Part shown: piece after piece, positions 1 to 6,413 of the stretch
How positions within the stretch are numbered: position 1 is the stretch's first letter
How the letters are laid out: every line of letters begins with the position of its first letter
Source: Candidatus Thalassarchaeaceae archaeon
GTDB lineage: Archaea > Thermoplasmatota > Poseidoniia > Poseidoniales > Thalassarchaeaceae
Direction of reading: 5' to 3'
NCBI GenBank assembly: GCA_030754395.1
Contig: JASMAJ010000032.1
Location: 1 to 8,307, forward strand
DNA length: 8,307 nucleotides
Notes under the pieces: model-generated
Database searches by the model: none
The model's input: only the letters and a program-made list of their open reading frames with translations
Told to the model about the DNA's origin: nothing
Program-made: the position numbers and the translations under genes

Positions 1-2
1 GT

Positions 3-665
3 AGACCTGAATTTTATGCTTCAATAGGCGAATCATTTGCCTTAGGCAATTGGGATTCGGAAAAAGTTTCATTCAACTTACCATATATCGATGGGGATAA
101 GGAAACAATACTGACTGATGCACTAAAGTCATGCAATAAATTAGGTTTAGATTTTGATACTGTATTTGCTAATACAAACACCTCGTACAATCCTGATGAG
201 AAGGGGAGGTCGTCAGGAACTAGTGGAGCTGATGTTGAACGAATTCTTGCTTTCCACGCAATTGGTCGAAAAGATCCAGTTGAGTATGTCAAACCCTGGG
301 AAGAAGTGCTTGCTGGCGCATTGAAGGCTCAACTTCGCTATTATGTGATGAAAGAAAATGGCACAGAGCGCCCATTTACTGGAGAATACGACAAACATTT
401 CGAAGAGGGTTTCTACAATTGTGCAGATTGTGGAAAAATACTATTTGAATCCGAATCAAAATTCGACTCTGGATGCGGATGGCCCGCATTTTCAAGTGAA
501 ACTGGAGAAGCAAACATTACTCAATTGAAGGATAATTCACACGGGATGACTAGGATAGAAGTCAGATGTAGTGGGTGTAATTCACATTTAGGCCACCTTT
601 TCCATGAGTCGAAAGGGCCAAGATATTGTATTAATTCAATTTGTTTGGATTTCAAGGAGGAATAG
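3..665 (+). CDS. msrB: QueC-like domain (C-terminal part, zinc site lost) fused to methionine-R-sulfoxide reductase B; 5' end outside window
   Basis: The frame is open from the window edge to the TAG at 663-665, giving 220 visible residues, and the true start lies upstream. Residues 1-96 match the end of 7-cyano-7-deazaguanine (preQ0) synthase QueC: RPEF at 1-4, a DKETI helix start at 32-36, TSY at 60-62, VER at 78-80 and F-x3-G-x2-DP-x2-Y at 84-95. The QueC zinc cysteines are replaced by S61, S71, S74 and D77. Residues about 110-217 are a complete MsrB, which reduces methionine-R-sulfoxide in proteins. It shows NGTERPFTG (119-127), zinc pairs C140/C143 and C189/C192, KFDSGCGWPAF (153-163), HLGH (195-198) and the catalytic C209 in RYCIN. 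C158 sits where many MsrBs carry the resolving cysteine. No stop separates the domains. In-frame GTG 306 and ATG 348 could be internal MsrB starts, but neither has a well-placed Shine-Dalgarno. queD follows in the same direction. The MsrB call is near certain; the QueC relationship is strong; function of the fusion is unknown. Confidence -1.
   Translation, partial: RPEFYASIGESFALGNWDSEKVSFNLPYIDGDKETILTDALKSCNKLGLDFDTVFANTNTSYNPDEKGRSSGTSGADVERILAFHAIGRKDPVEYVKPWEEVLAGALKAQLRYYVMKENGTERPFTGEYDKHFEEGFYNCADCGKILFESESKFDSGCGWPAFSSETGEANITQLKDNSHGMTRIEVRCSGCNSHLGHLFHESKGPRYCINSICLDFKEE
654..660 (+). promoter_or_regulatory. Strong Shine-Dalgarno (AAGGAGG) for queD
   Basis: AAGGAGG lies seven bases before the ATG at 668 and inside the last codons of the upstream fusion gene. 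It fixes the queD start at 668 rather than at the in-frame TTG at 641. It also suggests that translation of the two genes is coupled on one transcript. Confidence -1.
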
Positions 666-667
666 GA

Positions 668-1117
668 ATGGTTACAGCAATTAGGAGATGGATAGAGACA
701 GACACAGGGCATAGAGTCCCTAATCATAAGAGTAAGTGCAGAAATATGCATGGGCATAGGTATCGTTGGGAAGCCGAACTTGTCGGAGAAGTTGTCAATG
801 AATCGGGTGTTTCAGAAGAAGGCATGCTGATGGATTTTGCAGATGTATCAATGATACTTACTGAGCACATCCATGATTTGGTCGATCACGCATTCATTGT
901 GTACGAAAATGATACCAAAGCTATTGAGGCGCTATCAGTTATGGGGGAAGAACACAAGACATTGATTGTTTCATTCATTCCAACAGCTGAGAACCTTGCT
1001 AAGTGGGCATTTGAGCAAGTAGAGACACGCATTACATCAGCATATGGAAACGCCCTCAAACTGCATGCATTTCACGTTAGAGAGACGCCTAAGTCTTGGG
1101 CATCATGGCAACCTTGA
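668..1117 (+). CDS. queD: 6-carboxy-5,6,7,8-tetrahydropterin synthase / 6-pyruvoyltetrahydropterin synthase family (QueD)
   Basis: This 149-residue protein is a typical-length member of the PTPS/QueD family. In the QueD role the family converts 7,8-dihydroneopterin triphosphate to 6-carboxytetrahydropterin, the step before QueE and QueC on the way to preQ0, the precursor of archaeosine in archaeal tRNA. The zinc histidines are visible in GHR (14-16) and HGH (about 28-30), with the conserved cysteine of KCRNMHGH before them. Further along are GMLMDFADV, the DHAF motif (canonical LDH), PTAEN and the late VRET glutamate. The start at ATG 668 is set by AAGGAGG at 654-660, three bases after the preceding stop. 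The placement after a QueC-like domain supports a QueD role over a tetrahydrobiopterin or folate role, but PTPS paralogues are hard to separate from sequence alone. Confidence -1.
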   Translation: MVTAIRRWIETDTGHRVPNHKSKCRNMHGHRYRWEAELVGEVVNESGVSEEGMLMDFADVSMILTEHIHDLVDHAFIVYENDTKAIEALSVMGEEHKTLIVSFIPTAENLAKWAFEQVETRITSAYGNALKLHAFHVRETPKSWASWQP

Positions 1118-1146
1118 ATCAGAGGGGAGCCTAGGTCATTATATGT

Positions 1147-1368
1147 TCAGTCTTCTTGTTTATTGAACAGTTTTTGATAGAGTGTTACCGCCCCAAACCA
1201 AATCAACAGGAGAAAGAAACCACTCGCCAGTTCACCCAAGCCGTCAAGCCCCTTTTGCAAGTATGCGAAAAGTAGAATTGACACGAAAATTGTCACTAAG
1301 ATTGCTACAAAAAGGAAACCATAGAGTTGGTCCATTCCCTTTCCTTGATTCTCTTCCATGTTCGTCAC
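1147..1368 (-). CDS. Small two-helix membrane protein, function unknown
   Basis: This gene encodes 73 residues from GTG 1368, or 70 from ATG 1359. A GAGG ten bases before the GTG favours the longer form. There are two hydrophobic segments, at about 16-36 (FLFVAILVTIFVSILLFAYL) and 49-66 (ASGFFLLLIWFGAVTLY). The N-terminus is polar and the short C-terminal tail is charged (KLFNKQED). No catalytic motif is seen and the family is not recognised. It sits 51 bases downstream of the membrane-tethered regulator on the same strand, so it may be cotranscribed with it, and it converges with queD across a 29-base gap. That the ORF is a real gene is supported by its clean two-helix pattern and by the lack of any better reading in the region. 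Confidence -1.
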   Translation of the reverse strand: MTNMEENQGKGMDQLYGFLFVAILVTIFVSILLFAYLQKGLDGLGELASGFFLLLIWFGAVTLYQKLFNKQED

Positions 1369-1419
1369 TAAGGAAGTCCCTCTATGATGTATTCGTCACC
1401 AGAGTACCCTTTGCTTCTT

Positions 1420-2247
1420 TTAGGCCGCAGCCTCTATTCTCGAAATTTCTCTTGATGAAACAAGAGCATTCATTCCATTGTCTGAGAGTCTCCACTTTGG
1501 ACGACGAGCTTCGGATGCGGCTTCGACATATTCGCCATTACGTAATTCCATTAGGTGATGGCTGAGAAGTTGACGCGAAATTTCTAATTTTTTCTGGAGT
1601 TCGCCCCCCGACATACCAAAAGATCCCGAATCGGAAAGAACCTCCAGAATAGCTAATCTTGTACCAATAATTGGATTTTTTATTCGACTAACTTCTTCTT
1701 GAGTAAGACTAGAAACAGCATAACGACGTAATTTACCATCTCGCCAAGAAATCACCTGACCTGCCGATTCTAGTGTATGAAGATGATATGCAGTGACACC
1801 ATTTGCGAGTCCTAATCCATCTCGCAGGGCAGAAAAATGGATCCCAGGGTTTGCTTCGAGATAACCTAGAAGCCTACCTCTAGTCAGTAGATCATCCCGA
1901 TTTCTCTTCATCCTTGCTAGAAGAGGTGAAACTAATGCGACAAGAACTGAAACTCGCATTACTTCGAAGAAGATTGAACCTACAGCAAGAGAACCTAGAG
2001 CTCCAGCACCCCCTGCAATTAGTCTACTTGGAGTGTTAGATTGTGAATCGTCTTCTTTTTCCTCTCTTTTCAATACAGGTTGAGTATCTTCGGAATCTTC
2101 TTCTGCTAAAGCCATGTCTAGTGAAGAATTGCCTTCATTAATTTCATTGGCGATTTCATCATTTGGAAAATTAATCATCCAACTTCCGGCTAGAATTGCG
2201 GTAATAGCCAAGACCGTTACAAAACGAACGGTTCGAACGCCCTGCAT
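1420..2247 (-). CDS. Membrane-anchored tandem winged-helix transcriptional regulator
   Basis: This 275-residue protein starts with a basic N-terminus and a hydrophobic segment at about 7-25. A polar, strongly acidic stretch follows (28-72, about 15 Asp/Glu), then a second hydrophobic segment at about 76-111 ending in RMKRNRD. By the positive-inside rule the acidic loop lies outside the cell and the rest inside. Two winged-helix domains follow. The first, at about 120-178, has the euryarchaeal pattern NPGIHFSALR, then YHLHTLE, then a wing with KLRRYAV. The second, at about 190-262, has IGTRLAILEVL, SRQLLSHHLMEL and a wing ending KWRLSDNG. The design implies a one-component sensor that binds DNA at the membrane; the signal is unknown. 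The ATG at 2247 has an AAAGGTG 13 bases upstream, which is rather far. The gene is divergent from the M29-like gene, a possible target besides itself. Confidence -1.
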   Translation of the reverse strand: MQGVRTVRFVTVLAITAILAGSWMINFPNDEIANEINEGNSSLDMALAEEDSEDTQPVLKREEKEDDSQSNTPSRLIAGGAGALGSLAVGSIFFEVMRVSVLVALVSPLLARMKRNRDDLLTRGRLLGYLEANPGIHFSALRDGLGLANGVTAYHLHTLESAGQVISWRDGKLRRYAVSSLTQEEVSRIKNPIIGTRLAILEVLSDSGSFGMSGGELQKKLEISRQLLSHHLMELRNGEYVEAASEARRPKWRLSDNGMNALVSSREISRIEAAA

Positions 2248-2348
2248 AATATGCGCATAGCACCTTTACCTATGACTACCGTGGTGAGATGATTTGACAA
2301 TTTAGAGCGCGATTCAATAAGGGGTAGCGTATCAGAGTAGTTGTTACG

Positions 2349-3380
2349 ATGAGCGAAGAGGGTAACGTGCTCGGTTCAGATTCCGAAGACTTAGCGCAAG
2401 CGATGCTTACAGCCGCACGTTCGGTTGTACGCACTTGTATGCAAGTTCGCTCAGTAGAATCCGTTCTCGTAATTACTGATCCTAAATTCGCTGATGTCGG
2501 TCGCGCTCTATATGAAGCAACAGCTGAAGTTACTGAGCGTATCCTACTGATGATGATGCCAGCCAGTCTACGCGAAGGAAGTGAGCCTCCGAATCAGGTA
2601 GCAGATTTAATGCGAAGACAGGATGTGATTCTTATTGCCACACAATTCTCTTTGACGCACACGAGGGCTCGTGCGAATGCCTCAAGAGAGGGCGCACGAA
2701 TTGCTTCAATGCCAGGAATTGATGCTCTAACCTTTGCTAATGGTGGGATGACTGCTGATTATAATGCACTGCAGAAAGAAATTTCAGGAACCAACAAATT
2801 ATTGCGCCGGCGGAGAGAAGTAGTAATCACCAGTGAAGCTGGAACTAATCTGACTTTCACAACTGGTGGACGTTGGATTCTAGAGGATAATGGAATTTGT
2901 AATCGACCCGGTGTAATAACAAATCTTCCTGCGGGGAAAATTTTCGTTCTCCCAAAAGAGGGGTCTGCTCATGGGAGAATTGTCATAGATGGATCTTGGC
3001 AGGGAGAATTAGTTGACGAACCAATTTCTATCCTAATTGAAAAAGGACAAATCGTTGATATTGTTGGCGGAGAAATTGCTAATCAGATAAAAAGTAAAAT
3101 CGAAGCAACAAAAACAGGATTAAGGCAATCAAAAGCAGCCTTAGTTGGAACCTTTGCCGAGTTCGGTTTTGGGATGAATCCAAGAGCGAAACTATCTGGG
3201 AATTTTCTAGAGGATTTAGTCTATAGAGGTGGAGCATATTTTGGTTTTGGAAATAACTTGGCACTTGGAGGGACTGCCTCAGTCCCCCTAAACCTTCGAG
3301 GAGTTGCCAGAAAACTTTCAGTTCAACTAGAGGATGTTGATCTCCTAGTTGAAGGTAAGGTAACTCTGAAGGTGAAATGA
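2349..3380 (+). CDS. Aminopeptidase T (M29)/NicX-like protein lacking its metal ligands
   Basis: This 343-residue protein resembles the archaeal 'leucyl aminopeptidase (aminopeptidase T)' family, related to M29 metallopeptidases and the NicX dioxygenase. Family marks include THTRARANA followed by GARIASMPG in the N-terminal half. The C-terminal domain has NLPAGKIFVLPKEGSAHG, AEFGFGMNP (270-278), GNFLEDL (284-290) and GFGNN (299-303). The usual G-T-x-H metal histidine is replaced by Y297 (GGAY), and the usual H-x-D pair by N315 and R317. E271 and E288 remain, but the following E and K of the usual LEDEK are L290 and V291. It is therefore probably not an active metallopeptidase of the ordinary kind, and may bind a ligand or act with a partner. 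It overlaps the TPK-like gene by four bases and should be cotranslated with it. No clear Shine-Dalgarno precedes ATG 2349. Confidence -1.
   Translation: MSEEGNVLGSDSEDLAQAMLTAARSVVRTCMQVRSVESVLVITDPKFADVGRALYEATAEVTERILLMMMPASLREGSEPPNQVADLMRRQDVILIATQFSLTHTRARANASREGARIASMPGIDALTFANGGMTADYNALQKEISGTNKLLRRRREVVITSEAGTNLTFTTGGRWILEDNGICNRPGVITNLPAGKIFVLPKEGSAHGRIVIDGSWQGELVDEPISILIEKGQIVDIVGGEIANQIKSKIEATKTGLRQSKAALVGTFAEFGFGMNPRAKLSGNFLEDLVYRGGAYFGFGNNLALGGTASVPLNLRGVARKLSVQLEDVDLLVEGKVTLKVK
3369..3375 (+). promoter_or_regulatory. Shine-Dalgarno (AAGGTGA) of the TPK-like gene
   Basis: AAGGTGA, complementary to the archaeal 16S 3' end (CACCTCC core), lies one base before ATG 3377 and four bases before ATG 3380. 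The spacing fits the second ATG better. It sits inside the last codons of the M29-like gene. Confidence -1.
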
Positions 3381-3985
3381 TGCATGCTATTCTTTGGTGT
3401 AATGGGGATGTTACAGACCCCTCAATAATCACGCCACTATTGGAAGGAAATGTCATCTTTGGCATTGATGGAGGTGCTGAAAAGGCAGAAGCGGCTGGAT
3501 TCAAGGTCACAGAAGTATTAGGTGATTTAGATTCGGTAAAACAAGAAGATTGGAGGGGTAGGTCGACTATTCTACCTGATGATTCAGCTAGTGATTTAGT
3601 GAAATCACTATGCCATCTGAAAACAAAGGGCTATGATGAGATTGATATTGTTGGAATTGATGGGGGTTGCCCTGACCATATTCTGGGCATTTGGGCAGCT
3701 CTAACCGAGGCTCCTGATGGCATGTTCATCAGAATGCACCATGAACACGGTATGACAATCAGATTACACCCTAATGATGAAGAATTTCAATTAATAATGC
3801 CTGAAGGAATTGAATTCTCAGTATTTGCTTTGGAGAAATGCAATGCTGTTTCAATTAAGGGAGCCAAGTGGGAATTAGATGGAGTATCACTGTCTTTCTC
3901 AACCAGAGGATTGCATAACCAATCTGTTGGTGAAATAATTAGCATATCAACAGATGGTATTCTAGCCATCATTCTTCATGAATAA
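3377..3985 (+). CDS. Thiamine pyrophosphokinase-like protein
   Basis: This protein has 202 residues from ATG 3377, or 201 from ATG 3380, which has the better Shine-Dalgarno spacing. The N-terminal half shows thiamine diphosphokinase marks: GIDGGA (29-34), GDLDS (49-53, canonical GDxDS), DDSASDLVKSL (68-78, canonical D-x3-D-x2-K region) and GGCPDH (96-101, canonical GG-x-x-DH). The C-terminal half is beta-rich with SVFAL, KGAKWELDG and RGLHNQS, as in the thiamin-binding domain. The family transfers pyrophosphate from ATP to thiamin to give thiamin diphosphate. Cytoplasmic; length is usual for the family. The start overlaps the stop of the M29-like gene (ATGA), so the two are a translationally coupled pair. 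Most archaea phosphorylate thiamin phosphate with ThiL, so this gene may serve salvage of external thiamin. A related pterin pyrophosphokinase role (the MptE-like branch shares the fold) is a real alternative. Confidence -1.
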   Translation: MMHAILWCNGDVTDPSIITPLLEGNVIFGIDGGAEKAEAAGFKVTEVLGDLDSVKQEDWRGRSTILPDDSASDLVKSLCHLKTKGYDEIDIVGIDGGCPDHILGIWAALTEAPDGMFIRMHHEHGMTIRLHPNDEEFQLIMPEGIEFSVFALEKCNAVSIKGAKWELDGVSLSFSTRGLHNQSVGEIISISTDGILAIILHE

Positions 3986-4004
3986 ATCAATCATTAGTTG
4001 ATTT
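3984..4004. terminator. Possible shared stem-loop across two convergent stop codons
   Basis: AAATCAA (3984-3990) and TTGATTT (3998-4004) form a 7-bp inverted repeat with a 7-base loop. The repeat covers the end of the TPK-like stop codon and the stop of the convergent AI-2E gene, which are separated by one base. The stem is AT-rich and lacks a long T run, so a bidirectional terminator is only a suggestion. Confidence -1.
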
Positions 4005-5072
4005 GTTTGGATTCAAAGACAATAGCATTGCAATAGGCCGTGTGCGAGGATCACTCTCTAATGTTAACTTCATTATTACAGCCAATGGAACGCCGAGGAT
4101 CATTCCCATAATGCCCCATGCCCAGCCCCAGAATGCCACCAATATTAACAGAACAATAGGAGACATATCCAACCTCTGTCCGGCAAGTTGGGGCTCGATA
4201 AATTGACCCCAAGCCAATTGGTTACCAAACAAGACTGCGAGAATAAAGAATGCAGTAGTTGGTTCGTGGAGAATGAATGATATTATCACCGGAGGGATGA
4301 ATGAAAGAGGCGCTCCGACGTAAGGCACGAAGTCGAGAAGGAATGTGATTGAGGCCCACATAAACCAACCAGGGATGTCTTGCCAAGCAAGCAAGGCTGC
4401 TACTATGATAGCCTGGCCGAAAGCCACTGTAGCTTTTGTTATTACATAGGTGTTAATTCCCTCGCCAGCATTTTCTGTAATCTGCGAAAACCTTTCAATT
4501 TCTTCAGGATAAGCGGCTTTCAATCTAGCAGGTAAAGTCTCAGCCTCGACAATGATGAAAATAAGGAAAATGAATGTTGTAATCGCGCTACCTGTGAATC
4601 CAGCAATGTCGCCAACGAAGCCAGTGGCAATTTCATTAATTCGCTGGACTGAAATCAAATCAGTGAGCGCACTAGTATCAAAACTATAGCCGTAAATACT
4701 CAAGTCAGAAAACCAAGTCACCTTCTCGGCGAATTTTGAAGAAAGAGAATCTGCTTCATTACTAAAATCAGTCAGGGAATCATACAGAATATTTCCCCCC
4801 ATTAGGATAACTGCAACAACACCGAAAACAAGTATCCCGTAAGCAAACAATGGGTGCCCAAACCTCTCCTCAAGCCACTGTGCGGGCGGGCGGATTAAGA
4901 AAAACAGTAGAATTGCTACAACAAGGGGTTGAATGATTACTTTGAGGTGAATAATTGCTAGAATAAGGATGAAAAGGAGTACTGCAATATTAGTTAATGT
5001 ACTGAGTTCAACGCCTCGAAATCCTTTGCTTGAAGCCATGGTGCTCAGACTCCGGACGGGGAGGCGAGTCAT
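3987..5072 (-). CDS. AI-2E/PerM-family membrane transporter
   Basis: This 361-residue polytopic membrane protein has the layout and length of the AI-2E (UPF0118/PerM) family, whose members export small molecules or exchange ions. Helices lie at about 25-43, 46-62 and 76-95. A soluble amphipathic stretch follows at 95-155, then a helix at about 160-178. The C-terminal half is conserved, with helices around 210-340 containing DFVPYVGAPLSFIPP, FGNQLAWGQFIEPQLAGQRLDMSP and GIMGMILGVPLAVI, the family's signature region. The family is firm; the substrate is not known, and autoinducer-2 export is not implied in an archaeon. ATG 5072 is chosen over TTG 5075. ATG 5039 is a real alternative because a GGAG lies ten bases before it. 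The gene starts 16 bases after the glycosyltransferase stop on the same strand, so the two are probably one operon. Confidence -1.
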   Translation of the reverse strand: MTRLPVRSLSTMASSKGFRGVELSTLTNIAVLLFILILAIIHLKVIIQPLVVAILLFFLIRPPAQWLEERFGHPLFAYGILVFGVVAVILMGGNILYDSLTDFSNEADSLSSKFAEKVTWFSDLSIYGYSFDTSALTDLISVQRINEIATGFVGDIAGFTGSAITTFIFLIFIIVEAETLPARLKAAYPEEIERFSQITENAGEGINTYVITKATVAFGQAIIVAALLAWQDIPGWFMWASITFLLDFVPYVGAPLSFIPPVIISFILHEPTTAFFILAVLFGNQLAWGQFIEPQLAGQRLDMSPIVLLILVAFWGWAWGIMGMILGVPLAVIMKLTLESDPRTRPIAMLLSLNPNKSTND

Positions 5073-5088
5073 CAACTTCTCGCAAGCA

Positions 5089-6282
5089 TCAATCTCTAAC
5101 TAATGAATGATAAATAGAAGAGAAAACTTCAGCATTCCCGCTGAAAGTGAAATTATCAATAACTCTTTTTCGCCCCTGAATGCCGCGATTTATTAATCCG
5201 TTTTTATCCGCTAGAATAGCCAATATTGCACTCGACATTGAATCAATATCACCCATAGTGAATAGAACTCCAACTGAATCATCGACCATTTCTGGCAGAG
5301 GGCCATGATCCACAGTAGCAACAGCAGTACCTGAAGCCATAGCCTCCAGTGGAATAAGTCCCTGTCCTTCATAGTAAGAGGGGAAGACAACCAAATCTGC
5401 TCTACGGAACTCTTCAGCTAATTTTTCAAAGGACATTCCTGAATCGATTCGAACGGAATCTGAAATACCAAGATTTTTTGCCTGTTTTTCGAGTTTTTTC
5501 TTGAGAGTCCCCCGTCCAACAATAAGTAGTTCTGTATTATTACGGCGAGATTTTACCTCAGCAAATGCACGAAGAAGTGAACCATATCCCTTTCGTGCAG
5601 CTAATCGACCAACAGCAAGAATTGTTTGAGTATCTTTTCCATTAGGTGCGTCGGCAGGATGGAACATTTCGGTATCTACCCCCCAATGAATCACTCTACA
5701 ATCCCACTCAGAGGGAGGATTGTATCGTTCTAGGAAATCTGACTTTGTTGCATGGGAATTAGCGACACAAATATCTGAACCTAACAGTGCAGCCTGTTCA
5801 TACTTAGCATAATGACTAGCACTGAGAAGGATTGCCAAATCATTAGGATTTGCCCAAACTGCTGATTCTTTGTGTTTTGCAGCAGTACGAAGGCCATCTC
5901 TCTCGCCAAGCCAAGTCCCGTGCAGGGAAGATACGATTGGGGCTATATTCCTGCGGCATTCATCGAATTGCTTCATATTCCAAGAAATCATTGGACAATG
6001 CAGATGCACAACATCAACTGGGTCTACAGAATGTAATTGTTTGAGATCATTCATTGCATGTTTTCCGTAAGATTTGGTAAAAGCCATGGGAGCATAGAGC
6101 CAAGATACCTCTCTAATTGTCACTCCTTGTTGTTCTGAGATTGCCCCGCCACCATTTCTAGTGATGACAGTGACCCTGTGCCCTAATTCAACTAATGATG
6201 CTGAAAGATGGAACACAGTAGAACCCATTCCACCCCACCGAGGAGGGTATTCGGCGGACAACATTGCGATGTGCAAACCCAT
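5089..6282 (-). CDS. GT4-family (GT-B fold) glycosyltransferase
   Basis: This 397-residue retaining glycosyltransferase of the GT4 type transfers a sugar from a nucleotide-sugar donor. The N-terminal acceptor domain has the glycine-rich loop EYPPRWGGMG (11-20), then GHRVTVIT, DVVHLHCP, SLHGTWLGE and NSHATKSDFLERY. The donor domain begins near HWGVDTEMFHP and continues through GRLAARKGYGSLLRAF and LLIVGRG. It ends in the E-x7-E motif EGQGLIPLE (E305 and E313), which holds the nucleotide and sugar. No membrane segment is evident. ATG 6282 is preferred over the in-frame TTG 6291, because GAGGG at 6292-6296 is nine bases from the ATG but abuts the TTG. The gene is followed closely by the AI-2E transporter and is divergent from a GT2, suggesting work on surface glycans, glycolipids or N-glycans. 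Donor and acceptor cannot be read from the sequence. Confidence -1.
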   Translation of the reverse strand: MGLHIAMLSAEYPPRWGGMGSTVFHLSASLVELGHRVTVITRNGGGAISEQQGVTIREVSWLYAPMAFTKSYGKHAMNDLKQLHSVDPVDVVHLHCPMISWNMKQFDECRRNIAPIVSSLHGTWLGERDGLRTAAKHKESAVWANPNDLAILLSASHYAKYEQAALLGSDICVANSHATKSDFLERYNPPSEWDCRVIHWGVDTEMFHPADAPNGKDTQTILAVGRLAARKGYGSLLRAFAEVKSRRNNTELLIVGRGTLKKKLEKQAKNLGISDSVRIDSGMSFEKLAEEFRRADLVVFPSYYEGQGLIPLEAMASGTAVATVDHGPLPEMVDDSVGVLFTMGDIDSMSSAILAILADKNGLINRGIQGRKRVIDNFTFSGNAEVFSSIYHSLVRD

Positions 6283-6291
6283 CTCACTCAA

Positions 6292-6296
6292 CCCTC
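6292..6296 (-). promoter_or_regulatory. Shine-Dalgarno (GAGGG) deciding the GT4 start
   Basis: On the minus strand GAGGG ends nine bases before ATG 6282 and directly touches the in-frame TTG at 6291. This spacing supports the ATG as the start. Confidence -1.
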
Positions 6297-6413
6297 GCTA
6301 ACCGGATGCTCATTTCAATCGAATGGGTTAATGTCGCTGAATACAAACATTATCACAAGTCCACCGATTAGTATTATTCATAGCGGGAAGGCAGGTCGCT
6401 TCAATCGATTCAG
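6297..6413. promoter_or_regulatory. Divergent promoter region between GT4 and GT2 genes
   Basis: Both glycosyltransferase genes are transcribed away from this stretch, so it must hold at least two promoters. An AT-rich patch at about 6372-6382 (TATTATTCATA) could serve as a TATA element for the GT2, whose ATG at 6414 has no Shine-Dalgarno. No clear element was found for the GT4 side. Confidence -1.

Noticed and set aside
306..665. A stand-alone 119-residue MsrB starting at GTG 306.
   Set aside because: The same frame is open upstream to the window edge with strongly QueC-like sequence, and no well-spaced Shine-Dalgarno precedes 306. An internal start cannot be excluded but is not the simplest reading.
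1182..1565. A 127-codon plus-strand open frame.
   Set aside because: It lies antisense to the small membrane gene and the end of the winged-helix regulator, shows no family motif, and has the irregular composition of a shadow frame.
2250..2259. Perfect 10-bp palindrome TATGCGCATA just before the regulator start, considered as an operator.
   Set aside because: About eight perfect 10-bp palindromes are expected by chance in a window of this size, so position alone is weak support. It might matter if conserved upstream of orthologues.
3079..3510. A 143-codon minus-strand open frame across the M29-like/TPK junction.
   Set aside because: Both overlapping plus-strand genes have clear family motifs, and the antisense product has none.
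5089..6291. GT4 starting at TTG 6291.
   Set aside because: The GAGGG ribosome binding site touches this codon, leaving no spacing, while ATG 6282 is correctly spaced.
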